From NCBI GenBank assembly GCA_029339505.1, contig JAQISU010000166.1, positions 5,881,001 through 5,945,000 on the forward strand: a DNA stretch of 64,000 bases. The letters are read 5' to 3'. Shown piece by piece: positions 35,116-46,888 of the stretch. The first letter of the stretch is position 1. Each line of letters opens with the position of its first letter. The stretch is from Unio delphinus (lineage: Eukaryota > Mollusca > Bivalvia > Unionida > Unionidae). A model generated the notes under the pieces. The model ran no database searches and was not told the origin of the DNA. It saw nothing but the letters and a program-made list of their open reading frames with translations. Both the position numbers and the translations under genes were made by a program.

Positions 35116-36453
35116 TTACTTTCCACTAAACTGGAAGGTGAATTTATTGAAATGATTGGTGGATTGGTTAATGAAACCTGTCATAGAGTTCATTCTATTA
35201 TCATATAGTGTTTGATAGAGATTTTGAGCAGATTCAGTAACAATTACTTGATATCTACTGCTTGGGTTTGTGGCGGTCATTTGAACATTTTCTGGAGTAG
35301 GACTGCTGGAGTTTGTTGAGGTAATTTGAGCATTTATAGTTGCATGAGATATTACTGCAGAAGAGACTTGAGCAGACAATTCTACATTTGAACATAAATT
35401 GGAAAGAATGTTACTCATTTGTTGTTTATGTTTAGTGTTGGGTCTTGTGTATGGTTTCAATGATAGTTCATTGGAGTGGTCAGACAGATAAAAAATGTAC
35501 CTATCATGAAGGTTGGTGTCGATCATTGCATTCAAAGCTTTAGCACAAAGTGAGTGAGTAGTATATCTTGCAAATATATGGGCATTTTTGCATATGTCAG
35601 GCATAAAACTGCTTAATTGTCTCTGTCCAACACATCTTGTGGTGTGCCATATTTGACAAAATTGGAGATTTTCAAAAGCATTTTTATCAATGTGACAACA
35701 GTGGCGTAGCGACAAGGGGGTGGAGGGGGGCAGGTAAGGCATTCGCCCCGGCGCCGGTGGCTAGGGGGCGCCAAATCCGCCCAAATTGGCCCAAAGTATC
35801 AACATAACTGCGCAATAGGGGCAGCCGGGGCGCAAATTTGTGTTTTGCCCTGGGCGCCATAAATTTGGGTGCTTTGCCCTGGGCGCCAAATATCTTTGCT
35901 ACGTCACTGTGTGACAAAACAGATGTGCTTCAGCTCTTGGATTAATGCATGTGAGAGAGTATTTTACTGACCTGACTGGGCAGTTTTGACCGCCAATTTC
36001 ATACATTCTTTTGTCAGAATTTTCCTCCTTAGCATTTAAGTCTCCATGATGATTTGTTTGCATTGTTTGATGGGTCATAATGACATATTCAGCCCCAGTT
36101 TCATCAAATCTGATTTCAAGACTGGTGGGTATTAATTGGCTGTGGAATTCTAATCCAATTGTAACATAGTGGATGGAGAGGTATAACCAAACCCTGTATC
36201 TGTGTGTGATAGGATTATCTTGCATCAGGTACTGATTTATTGCATACATGTCTGATGGAGAAATAACTGGTTTGTGTTGAGTTCCTCCTGATAAGCCATT
36301 CTTTGTGTTCAACTTTAATTTTCCATTTAACATTTCATTTGATTTTTTAAACTCAGGGTCTGTAACAATATTAATTGAATGACCACATTCAACCTGAATA
36401 TAGCAATTAATATTAGCCCTGACAATTTTTAAAGTGTTTTTTTTTATGGTATT
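35116..36453 (-). pseudogene. Crypton/DUF3504 tyrosine-recombinase-like gene, split by a MITE
   Basis: The upstream part (35910-36453) contains a block with TQHKPVISPSDMYAINQYL, then TGAEYVIMTHQT and RMYEIGGQNCPV. The downstream part (35116-35690) contains ARYTTHSLCAKALNAM and HDRYIFYLSDHSN followed by KPYTRP, which match the C-terminal tyrosine-recombinase pattern (HSL...H...Y). DUF3504 proteins derive from Crypton transposons, and some are host genes of the ZMYM/KIAA1958 type. The two parts join exactly at a hAT MITE bordered by an 8-bp duplication, so the gene was continuous before that insertion. No start or introns were identified. Confidence 0.7.
35699..35909. mobile_element. hAT-type MITE with perfect 8-bp target duplication
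   Basis: Termini CAGTGGCGTAGC and the inverse GCTACGTCACTG enclose 211 bp of GC-rich non-coding sequence. TGTGACAA stands immediately outside both ends (35691-35698 and 35910-35917). Eight-base duplications and CAG-type ends are hAT hallmarks. Confidence 0.9.
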
Positions 36454-36845
36454 CCTTAGCTCCTGCTTCGGAGAGCATGTTGTTTCATGTTGTGGTGACC
36501 TTATGGGTCTGCTTCGGCATCAAATATGGTTAATATTGAGCCGATTGTGCAGACTCAGATGACTTCAGATCTATCTCTATATTCTTATCTTTACGTCATT
36601 CTGAAAGTCATATGTTGTTCAGCTTGGTAGTAACTATTTTATAACATTTTAAATATTGAGATCTTTGGGAAGAATCATTCATGCATATCTCCTTTCCATA
36701 ATTTGTATTTATAGAACAAATTTGTTACATTACAGTATATTGCCTTTTCATAATATATAATTTAAGAAAATAACAGATAAGAACAAAATTAAGTATCAAG
36801 CAATATTACTTTTGCTTATATTAATGGACAGTCCAGTATACTGGT
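36454..36845. other. Intergenic, nothing recognised
   Basis: AT-rich DNA between the recombinase relic and element E2. I see no gene in it. Confidence 0.5.
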
Positions 36846-37085
36846 AGCAGCAGAGGGAGTAAACCATACAACTTTTTAAGCGTCTGTTTGGTAAACCGAG
36901 GCTTCCTCGTAAATCGAAAAAAAATGTTTCTTTTGGAGACGTAGTAGAGGAGGCGAATCTTACATCTTTTTTAAGTGTCTGTTTGGTAAACCGAGGCTTG
37001 CTTGTAAATGTTTTATAGAGGCTAATTTGGCAAATCAGAATTAAAAAAAAGACGCCAAAGTCGTTGTCGCACCCACTCTGCTGCT
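36846..37085. repeat. Left terminal inverted repeat of E2
   Basis: A 240-bp block opens with AGCAGCAGAGGGAGT and closes with the inverse-type end CCCACTCTGCTGCT. Inside, GTCTGTTTGGTAAACCGAGG occurs twice. The outer motif matches E1 and E3, but the interior does not align with either. Confidence 0.8.
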
Positions 37086-37119
37086 ATGGGTTTAACAATC
37101 TTTTACGATGAAAATCCTT

Positions 37120-37778
37120 TCAAGATTTCACAAACAGACTAATTTGTAAAACCTCACCTCGTAAATCAATTAAATTATTGGACTTGTCAGTGAGTCTGAA
37201 ATTAATTCTCGTTAACGAATCATTATGACATCGCATATAGACTGGATTAGTTGGATCCTCAATGATTAGAAAGCCTGGAGGAGCTGTTGGTGCAAATGAA
37301 TATAAAATATATCCCAGCTGGGTTTGACTCGATCGTTCGAGATTTATTTGGTAACTCCCTTCGATAACATCACATACTAAATTAAATGCTATCACCGAGG
37401 ATATATTCACATTTTGAGGAGCGATATGTCTACCACCGCCGTCTGGGTCATTATTATGTTTGAGGATTGTTGTTTATTATTAGATGGTAGCGAAACAACG
37501 TTCCAGTCTGGTTCACCGTTGGGTTTATTCTTACTCGCAAACACCAAGGAATTATTCGGTTGTTGACCACCAAATGCTTCCGACCTAATATTAGGCCAAC
37601 AATGATATACTCGTAATATTGGTAACGTTATCTCCTTCACGGCAGTCGCTGAAGGGAAATTCACACTGAATTCAGGATTCGCTGAGGTTATTGAGATCAT
37701 ACTTGTTTTCACTGGGTTGGTATTTTCTGCTATTCGTTGAAGTAGTTCTTGTGATGTTGCCATTGTTATTATACTCAT
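37120..37778 (-). pseudogene. Penton-like protein, E2 copy with internal deletion
   Basis: The N-terminal part (37450-37778, with VYHCWPNIRSEAFGG) is joined through a deletion of several hundred bases to the C-terminal part (37120-37440, with APTAPPGFLII and the intact end LQISLFVKS). The two are in different frames. This copy shows where the protein normally ends, which E1 and E3 lack because of stops. Confidence 0.65.
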
Positions 37779-37793
37779 ACGATTTCAACTTAG

Positions 37794-38600
37794 TTATTTA
37801 CTTAAATCCGCTACGAATTCCACATACCATGTTACTGAAACCGTAGCCAAATTATTATCAGTGGATATTATCGTGATTTGTTCAGTTGTATCCTTGTCGA
37901 TGATTGTTGATATTGTATTGTTGGCCCTAAATGAACTCGTTGATGAAATATTAAATTGAGTTGGTGTCACTAGTGTTAATCAATAAATACCCTTGACGGT
38001 TGCAGTGATATTTACTATGTTATTTGTAGGTGTCCACGCAAATGATCCGTGTTGGATCGTATATACCGAGTTTATATTTTTCTCATGTGGAATTTTTACT
38101 TTTTCGAGTACTTGTATCATCCTCGGCAGATCATCTCTGATGACATCGCTGGTCGTTTTAATATCCTCGCGAACAGCGTCTATTCGCCGATTAATCGCGG
38201 TTATTTCATCGAGTTTTGTGATAATATCAGCGAGATCCATTTTAATATCATCGAGTTTAGCAAAACCAAAACATTTATCAATGGAGTCATCGGTCCTGTT
38301 AAAGTTTTTACGTAACGCACAAATTGAGATATATGAGCGTCATAATCGGATCGCAAATTTGCCAAATTATCAATAGCAGTTTTTACGTGTATGATATGCA
38401 ACTCGAGTTGCGAACGTGGAATACCGAAGAAATTATTTATCGGGGCTTCGATGTTATCAATTATACTCTGTTGTAATCCACCAAAATTAATTATATGATC
38501 GTTGTAGTCTGATTGTAGTTTTTATTGGGCATCCACAATAGTTGAAACAAGTACACCTGGTTTGAGTTTACCCTGATCAGAAAACAACGCGATATATAAT
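37794..38600 (-). pseudogene. Fibre-like protein, E2 copy, broken
   Basis: The distal domain (YTIQHGSFAWTPTNN) and a helical stalk are close to E1 and unlike E3. A stop near 37980, frameshifts near 38220 and loss of the N-terminal anchor leave only fragments; the longest is 37980-38240. Confidence 0.5.
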
Positions 38601-39476
38601 TTCTCTCTGAAAAGCGACTACTTGTATATTCATTTACGACCCGATGAGGTGGTTTTCTCGATCATGAAATAGCGTCAAGGACATTTAATACTTCTATGCC
38701 GCATATTGGTGGGTCATTTATTTTCTGTGTTAGTAGCGTAGAATACCAGATAGGAGTTTTTAAGTGGTTTATATAACGCATAAATTCTTTAGGCGGCGCT
38801 AATCCATATGAATCGAAATAAACAATTAAACGCGGATCAATCGCGTATGCAACCCAGTGGGTTCCAGGTCCGGTGCTGTTATCGAGATTAATAATATCGG
38901 TTTCAGCGTTGTTTGGTTGTGCCGGCAACTGATCTTTCATAAAGACACCTTTGACGTTTTTTATCGCTAGATTTTTAGCAGCATCGAGTAAATCAAAATT
39001 TGACATGGGAACAATTAAACTGTTCCTAATCTCAGGCCGCTTCCTTTGTACCATGAATGTGGAGTTCCTGGTAATCTTAGACCCTTTCCCTTCTTTTGTA
39101 TATCCTTTCCCGGTTGCTTTCTTTAGTGCCATCCCTGCCGCTGTACCAACGGCTCCTAACGCTGCGGCTTTTGCTACCGCTCGGGCCGCTGCCGCAATCA
39201 ACGCTGGTAATGCAGCTAACAGAGGAAATATACCACCTGATTTTATCATGTTTTTGATCTCAGCTGCAGAGAGAGTGATCTAAACGCCCTTTTTATCTTT
39301 GAAAGCATCATTAAAGTGTTTCATCTGACGAGTTGTCAGCGACAATTTATTCTGACCACCGACATCTGATTGTGTTTCAGAGTTATCGTGGTTCCACATT
39401 TTTGTTTAGCTGATTCCGATTGCAATTGTTTAATTTGACTAGGAGTTAACGTAACACTAACAACACTATATGACAT
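38600..39476 (-). pseudogene. Hydrophobic LTxxQ protein and protease, E2 copies, joined
   Basis: The frame 38662-39249 runs from the Ala-rich membrane segment of the hydrophobic protein straight into the protease, giving one continuous frame where E1 and E3 have two overlapping genes. Protease His (GPGTHWVAYAID), Asp (YFDSYG) and Cys (PPICGIEVL) are present. A TAG-type stop at 38662 and loss of the C terminus, plus stops in the first half (39250-39476), make it a pseudogene. The start of the hydrophobic gene is ATG at 39476. Confidence 0.75.
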
Positions 39477-39503
39477 TTTATTAATAACAGATTGATCTAA
39501 TTG

Positions 39504-40934
39504 TTACATATTTTCCACTGGTGCATCGATTAATCTCATTCGTTCACCAACACCTTCGAATAGCATTGATTTGTCGCTGAGAATGATAGCAACTGCTCTA
39601 TAATTAGCAATACCACCAGGACGGGCTACACTGGCTCTAAAGTGTATATCAACGACGGATTGTCTTGTTAAATCAAGATGTTCCAGTGAAAAGTAATAAA
39701 TCGGATATTGATTTTTAAAATCCAGCTGTGATATTTGCAGACCAGTATCGACATTTTGATCGCGTCCCATATATGACAACAGACGATGATACACGCGTGC
39801 AATATGGTTAGTGGTGTAATCAAGTTGTTTATCCTCAGATGGTTCCTGCTATCCGTTTCTTCTCAGCGAGACTTCATTAACACCTATCTGATCAAATATC
39901 ATATGACTTCGTTCTTGAGAGTTTAATCGCGCAGTATTCTGTAGCGCAACAAATATATGACGCGGAACTGAAACACCTTTATTTGATGCCAGGTGCCATG
40001 TAAATGTACCATCAATATTAGAATCCATGGTATCCGTTGTTGTTGTTGTTAGCCAACTTAGCAATGATTTTCCTCCATGATTCATAAATGATAGTAATCG
40101 CTCTTCTGTTGTGATTGATGGAGTCATTACTGGCGTCCACAATGATAGTTTTGTTATAATGACTTTACCAGCATCAACACCAGCACCACGCCAGATTGCA
40201 TCATTATCACTACCCTTTCGCACGAGTACTACTGTATACTTCGCTCCATATATAACTTTTCTATCATTTCTACAAAATCGGGAAATATGATGCAGTGGAA
40301 TCGCGCATGAAAAGTGTCGACGAGGCCTCTTCAAAATTGATACACGTGTTGCAAATCTTAGATTGTAATTAGAATTAGTACTTTTTATAACATCAAAAGC
40401 ACCACCTGGTCTATCCTCGTGTTCAGGAGAATCGGGTTGTGGATCAGCTGCAGTAGGTCTTGGAGTATTTACTTTAACATATTGGATGTGTTCAGCGTTA
40501 TCAGTAATATCCCTAGAAAACATTATAGATGGACCCGCTAATCTTGTATAATCATCAGAATATTTTGCTAACCCTATTATTTTTGTGGCAACATCAACCT
40601 TACGCTCAATGGGTTCAATTTCTCTTCCATCAATCATGTATCTAGCGCTTTCGAGTAACGCCATGATACCATTATTGACAAAACCAACTCGCATATTTGG
40701 GTCATCTGCGTATGGTGTGTTAGCTGCAACATTTGTTACATGTTCTCCTTCTACTTCGATAAATGCTTTAGTGGGTAGAAAGTATTTACTGGTATCATGG
40801 ACTTGAAGTTCAATTCTTGATCGAATATCTGGTTGCACTGCATGATAGGAATATAATTGATAATCGCGTACAGAATCACCCTTGCGCACTGGGGCCTCCA
40901 TATCAAAGGCTGGATCAAGTGAACGTTTGAACAT
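39504..40934 (-). pseudogene. MCP: Major capsid protein, E2 copy, single stop codon
   Basis: The capsid gene is collinear with E3 and in one frame for 477 codons, interrupted only by a TAG at 39849-39851 where E1 has CAG. Landmarks are NNGIMALLESARYMIDGR, CAIPLHHISRFCRN and YPIYYFSLEHLDL. Because it needs no frame change, it gives the best view of the family length (about 476 residues, double jelly-roll size). A region near residues 165-180 rich in Pro/Asp is specific to this copy. Confidence 0.85.
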
Positions 40935-40976
40935 TTTATTATAAAATCCTCGATCTAAATCATGATTTTCGTCGTG

Positions 40977-41414
40977 GTCTCAAGCCACTTCCCGCTATCA
41001 TGTTTGCGGTAATATTATCTTGGTTGCTGGCGGCCAACGACGAAGTCGCCAATGATGTTAATTTCTGATTCACTGCGCTATTTATTATTTTACTAACACT
41101 TGCAGGCATCACTTTCGTAGATGGTTACGCCGTTGGTTTCTTTTTTCGTTGAACTAATGGCATTAGTTTATCCTTCGCGGCGGAAACGCCTCCCCGGCAA
41201 CATCTCCAACAGCAATAATACCCTTATCACGAATAACATCAATGGCTTTCATTGATAATTGTTTTGCTAATGGCGCTACTTTTGGGGCCATTCTTGAAAA
41301 TAACCCTTTAATGGTATTGTCGAGACCATCACCATAGTACGCTCTATAAACAGGCAATCGTGAATTTAATACGTAGACGTTAGTTGGTTTATCGTGGTTG
41401 TAGTGTATGTTCAT
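40977..41414 (-). pseudogene. Protein VI-like core protein, E2 copy, frameshifted
   Basis: The N-terminal 83 codons (41163-41414) match E1 and E3 (YRAYYGDGLD, GLFSRMAPKV). The frame is then lost near 41190, and the C-terminal part is only recognisable in another frame. Confidence 0.6.
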
Positions 41415-41841
41415 TTTATTTAAATGATATTTATCTAATATTGTAAATGATGGTACATTGGGGAGTTATCAATTATAAACCATATAATAGATATTATTAT
41501 AAATTACGATTTTATGTAGGAAGAGGTGGCAAGATTTTAGAATTAGCATGGAATGATATTTTTATTAGATAAAAATCAACAAAAAGATTATACAAATACA
41601 TATTATTATATGTCTAACCGTAATGATAAAAAATTCACAGATGATTTATTAAGTTTAGTAATCAATAGTATATAATTTGAGTATGATTGGTATAAAACAA
41701 AAATATATAACTGGGTTGATTATATAGATTATTATGAACCATGTCGGAATATGCCTTGCGTTGTTATATGCCATTGGTAATTTTATACAATGAAAATGGT
41801 TGATTATATCATATCGTTGATTATTGTTGATAAATAATACA
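41415..41841. other. AT-rich interval unique to E2
   Basis: About 430 bp between the core gene and the next gene, where E1 and E3 have about 40-60 bp. A short plus-strand frame has Tyr/Asn/Lys-rich translation (YYYMSNRNDKKFTDDL) but stops soon. It is probably a decayed insertion or an extra gene remnant. Confidence 0.4.
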
Positions 41842-42931
41842 TTAGTCATTGTGATAACCGTCCACTAACTCGTCAACAAACTCTCGATATTTATCAATAT
41901 TCGTGATGCCGCCTTGAAATAACCGCCTGCAGATATAAGCTGCCTCATTAATTATTTCCAGTGAGTTATTTCCAGCTCGTTTCCCTCCTATGAGAACCTC
42001 TAATCGTGCTATATCCCCAAGAATATTACCAGGACAACTAACTAGACCACTACCTGAAACGGAGTTTCTAACTCCACTTGGAGTTCCACTCTGAGAAAAT
42101 CCCTTCCCACTACTATAACCAGTTGCACCCTGTGTAACCCCTTCCTGACTTTGTAAATAACTAAAAAGTTCATCATCATCTTCCTCTCGATCAGATGGCA
42201 TATACATTGATTGCTTATTATCATCATCAGGTTGTGGTTGTTTTTTTAGGCGAGAAAGATATTTTCTTTGAAGTTTGATGTCTTTTTATTTGCAATCTTT
42301 GCATGTTTTTTTTGTTTTTGCTTTTAGTTCTTCATATTGATCATTCACTATACCCACCGCTTCTAGATATTTAATGTATGATATATTTGTTGTATCAATT
42401 CGACTTGTTTTAATTTTAATTTTGTAAAACACATCAGCCAAATGATTCATATCCTTAATATACCCGTGTTGTTCTGGTTTTAGCATTTTTTTCTGTTTTC
42501 ATAAGTCGTAGCAACAAGCGCAGGAATTTTTGCTAGGTCAGTCTTATCAATTGCTGCAAACCCCTCTTCATTAAATCTGACGCGTAAATCATCTACTGTT
42601 TTTTTTTCGGACCAGATGGTTTTTTTTGTAACAACGCTGATGTTTTTTCAGTTTCCGTTGCTTGTTTTTCAAGCACATCAAGAAGGGGTGTTTCTTTACT
42701 TTTCCCTTCCTCAGGGATATCTCCGTATATCACCCTTTCAGTGGCTGATATTACATCTTTGGTGGCCGTGGTTACTTTTTTAAATAACTGTTCCTTATCT
42801 GCAGCAAAATCAGTCTGAAGACTCTGTCGCGCTTGCAATTTCTCTCGAACAGAATCACGGATTGGAATGAATTTCTTAATTGAAGATAATCTTTCACGTG
42901 CTTATCTAGTCGTTAGTGCTTCGTTTACCAT
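41842..42931 (-). pseudogene. Conserved structural protein of unknown role, E2 copy
   Basis: The C-terminal part (41842-42207) contains CPGNILGDIARLEVLIGGKR and the N-terminal part (42593-42931) contains a Gln/Asp stretch with TDFAADKEQLF. The middle is rearranged compared with E3, with extra Asp/Glu and Gly/Ser-rich sequence, and is broken by stops. Confidence 0.6.
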
Positions 42932-45100
42932 TATAAATTAATGTATAATCTAAATGCAGTGACTTTGTCACCATAAATAATATATAATGAGAAAACTCTC
43001 TAAGTGATTTATTTAGAGAACGTCGACTAGTGTACCCGACTGATAAAATCAGGATTTTTCTAGATTTTTAGTCATTTTTGTGGTGGGTTTTTTTATGTAT
43101 TTTTGGTCGTTTTTGATCTGAAAATCATAAAATGATTTTTAATGAGAAAAATCTCTAATTGATTCATTTAGAGAACGTCGACTAGTTTACCCTGTTTTTC
43201 TGATCAAAAATGCAACAAAAATAGTGAAAAAATGCAACAAAAACAGTGAAAAATGAAACAAAAATAGATAGCTCTCAACCACCCGACAATTATTTCCGTG
43301 TAGTCAATTGATAAACCCCAAAGAATTTCAAAGCAACTATTGATTAAACTACCGTGTAGTAGAATGTTGTTCTAGTTGAGCGCGTACATACCTGTTAGGT
43401 GAATTAAACACACCTATCCATTGTATACTTGCATACCTGTTTCAACAGACGGGTATGAGTAATTGTGTACATGTCAAATTCATGGTTAGAACTTACTCTG
43501 TTGAGGTTACCAAGCTACCTTAATTTTAAAAGAAATACAATAGAAAACATACATGGGGGTGAGCTTAATTTCAATATTTGTTTATATGCAGTAGTTTGTT
43601 TAGGTGATGTACTAAAGTATGGCATTGAGTAAATGGTAATCATTTGTGACAAAAGCATAGAAACCAAGCACAGAATACTAAAACATAAATATATTTTTTT
43701 TAGAACTGTCTAGTATTTTCGAATGGGATGTCTGTAATCAATCTTTTATAGTAATGGTACACTAGTTTCTCATAAAAAAGTCTCTGGGAGACAAAGAAAA
43801 AGGAAGAACGGAGGCAGAAGTTAGACTGGAGGAAATTGGACTACCAGTCCAGATAAAGGTCTTACAGATGAGTAGGAACGCATGACAGGAGGAAAATCTA
43901 TTGCACTAAGTCAGATGATAAAATAGGCCATAACTTGGTCGATTTTTTAAAGACGAGTGATAGGGTTTTAATTTGAATTTCATTTGAGAGATGACTGTTA
44001 TTTAATGATATTAAATTGTTGATTATTTGACTTTAACATTTTGTGTATTCATTAATTTAACTGTCGGCACCACTGACTGGGGGCTCTGAGCACTGCATCT
44101 CTCTATCACTACTTCAATTCCTCAAAAAAATAGCCGGGGGTGGGGTGGGCTAGGGGGGATCTTTTGTGATAATTTAAATAATATTTGGAGCTCCCCACCT
44201 AACCTAAATAACACGGAAAACCTCTATATATGCCATAATTATTCTTAGATGATATCCTTCAGTTTTTTATGCCTGACTGTACTCTTGAAGTAAAGTTATG
44301 TCTGTACATGCACATTTGTACTTGTATAGTTTAGTACATTTCATAATATTTAACAGTTAGTTTTACAGTGTATGCGGTTGTTAACATCCATCTGGGTATT
44401 CATATAAATGGTATAATTATTTCTATGGTAAATGAACACATTTTAAAAAACTGAAACTTTGATGCTTTTAATTGGTGTCAAGTATATTTGATTTAGTTGT
44501 AATAAGATGGCTGATGATGCACATATGTGATATAAGCATTCAAGATTGCTTTTGATGAACTAGTATTTTAGTCTTAAAAACCTTAGTCAGTTTCCAGAAC
44601 CATTTCGTTTTACATGTAATTGAAATTAATGAGCAGTATCTGGATAGAATAGTATCCTAGTGTTTGTAGTTCTGTTGATATTTACAAGCCAATCTGTATT
44701 CATGAAACACTGCAACAAGTTTTGCTTTCTCAACTCAATATGAATATGCGTTATTTATCATTTAATTTAAAGTGTTACTGTATATGCACGATTAAAATCA
44801 TATTCACCAGTGTACTTTTGTTCTTTACATCCTTTGCATCCCAAGACAATGCTAGTCAACTTCAATTCATCCTATGTTTTTAATAAATAGTCTCCTCACA
44901 GTTGCTTTCAAAACATAGTCATACCTATAATCATTGTTTAGTGGGTAGATAGCTACAAAAATGTTTAACAAAACTTGTTCATGCAAAATAAAAATTGCAT
45001 ACTACAAAAGAAATGCTTTATACAACTTAAAATCAACATAAGTTATATTATTCACACATCATATCATTGGATAGATCACCCAAGTCTTCCTTGAGTAAAG
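42932..45100. other. E2 border and intergenic DNA
   Basis: A direct repeat of about 52 bp occurs near 42987 and 43139 (both contain TTTAGAGAACGTCGACTAG). Short ATGCAACAAAAA repeats follow at 43210-43266. From about 43300 to 45100 I see no gene or recognisable element. Confidence 0.5.
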
Positions 45101-45118
45101 CCATGGTACTGGCCAAAA

Positions 45119-45386
45119 TTATTTATCCATTATACGCCATACACAACAACTTGGAATGAAATGTCTGTTGCCAGTACTTAGGTATCCGTTAAGTCCATAG
45201 AATAAACTGCCTATTAGCAGTATGCTTTTTCCCCCGGTTGTAATCATTATCTTCTTCTGCCAGGACATCTTGCATATACCTCTGTGCAACAAAGTGTACG
45301 ACTTCATCTAAAACAACCATGTCGAAGTCCTGCAGAAATTTTTTAAAAATTGTCAGTAAAAAAAATTCCAAATAAAATAATTGCAT
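45119..45386 (-). pseudogene. P2X7 C-terminal-like domain fragment, second locus
   Basis: Two overlapping frames contain DFDMVVLDEVVHFVAQRYMQ, then NRQFILW and, after a frameshift near 45195, [19 protein letters not shown]. This is the same domain as at 21900-22233 but a different copy. It ends in a stop where the family normally continues with a PDP...Y.GF segment. Confidence 0.6.
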
Positions 45387-46110
45387 GAAATGTTATGTGG
45401 GAAAATATTAATTTTTGTGTTATGCAATGAAGCAAACGTGTAAATATACAAACAAATGCGCAAATTACATCGACTATCGGATGCGTGGGGTGGAAATGCA
45501 AATGCACAAGAAAATCAATTTTATTCTGAACCTAAGAAGCGGCATTAGCGAGACCTTTTAATTTCGGTTCTGATTACAATGATACAAATTATCATATTTT
45601 TAGTTGGTTTATATTACAACGTAACACAATCTCACAAACACGACAAGTAAACACTTTCAAGAATGGCCCCTTAAAGGAACCTCTTATTGTCAGGATTTTC
45701 CATCATATTGCCTTTTTGCCTACTTCTTGTAATATATCTTATATAATGAGAAATCTATAAGCAATACATATATTGTGGGTGACTATAAAGAACTAAGGAG
45801 AAGGACAGAAGAAGAAATGCGAAGAATAAGGCAATTATTGCATCAAAAGAGAACCATGCTTACCTCGACTTCCATATTTGTTGACGCGCGTCACGTGACA
45901 CTGCGATTTCGGAGAATATCGGTAAATTCCATTTCTGCATAATTACTTAGCAATCCGTACATAAAATCGTTATATTTTCATTGATTAAACTTACAGTTGT
46001 ACATTTTTTGAAACTGAATGATCTGTAATTAATCATTATTTCTACTATACTTTTCATAATATCATGCATTTGCAAGAACAAAAAAGTTGAAAATCTTAGG
46101 TTTTTGTGCC
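45387..46110. other. Intergenic, nothing recognised
   Basis: AT-rich DNA with no supported gene or element. Confidence 0.5.
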
Positions 46111-46888
46111 TTTAAGATATTGTATACATAGCCTTAAACCAAGTAAGCTTAATTCTTGTTTGTTACCAGTATTGCCGAATGTCACTGTAAAAACTTGACT
46201 CAAATTACATTTATTTTCTTGATAGGAAAATTTATGCTGGATTGTCCACGATATGAGTTAAAATAATAACTACTTCCGTGTTAAAATGGCGCGCATTGAA
46301 AACAAGTACTATAGAATATTCAGCGCCGGATTAAGCACCGTGGAGGCACATAGGCAGTCAAACTTTCGGGGTCCCAGACCCACGGTCACGGTCTCATGGG
46401 GGCCCCTGGGGGCCCCTGATGGGGCCCATAAAAGTCGCGGGGCCCATAGGCAGTTGCCTACTCTGCCTAATGGGTAATCCGTGACTGAGAATATTCAAAT
46501 ATGGTAGCACAAAGTATTTATAAAACGAATTACGATAACCGTGAAAATATTGTTTCACCTGTCATGGTGTCTAAGCACATTAAAAAAAAAAAAACAATAG
46601 ATTTTACATCAAAAGACTTTATAACTTCGTCATATGCAAAGCTTCCTGAAAACGGAACTCCTTAGATTTTCACTCGTGTCGTCCTTTTGTCTTTGACATA
46701 ATTATATTTGCTTTATTGTACTTCTTAGCTATATGCAGGTTTAATGATGTAAATTGATCATCTGTTGTTGCGTGTTTTTCTTTCTTTCTCTGTAAACTCG
46801 GACACAAAAAACTTTCCAGTATTAATAGCTCAGATCTTTTAAATTAAGAACTCCGTTGACTTGTGCTAACATACTATACGTGTGAAAC
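46111..46888. repeat. Dispersed repeat copy 2, interrupted by a MITE
   Basis: About 90% identical to 32870-33429 over most of its length. The extra length comes from the MITE at 46322-46487 and about 50 bp near 46500-46550 that copy 1 lacks. Confidence 0.75.
46322..46487. mobile_element. hAT-type MITE with perfect 8-bp target duplication
   Basis: The ends are CAGCGCCGGATTAAGC and GGTAATCCGTGACTG. AGAATATT flanks both sides (46314-46321 and 46488-46495). The empty site is preserved in the other repeat copy near 33080, which proves the insertion. Confidence 0.9.

Larger units (their letters stand above)
36846..42931 (+). mobile_element. Maverick/Polinton element E2, structural half only
   Basis: A left terminal repeat and a minus-strand structural module like that of E1 and E3 are present, up to the start codon of the 289-residue-family gene near 42931. 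Polymerase, integrase, PLA2, ATPase and right terminal repeat are missing. The coiled-coil membrane gene and the middle of the penton gene are deleted. About 340 bp of unassigned sequence beyond 42931 (with a 52-bp direct repeat) may also belong to it. Confidence 0.9.

Noticed and set aside
41655..41849. Minus-strand hydrophobic ORF in E2
   Set aside because: AT-rich chance frame; no homologue in E1 or E3.
42932..43270. Right terminal repeat of E2
   Set aside because: The terminal motif is not found here; only a 52-bp direct repeat and short A-rich repeats are seen.
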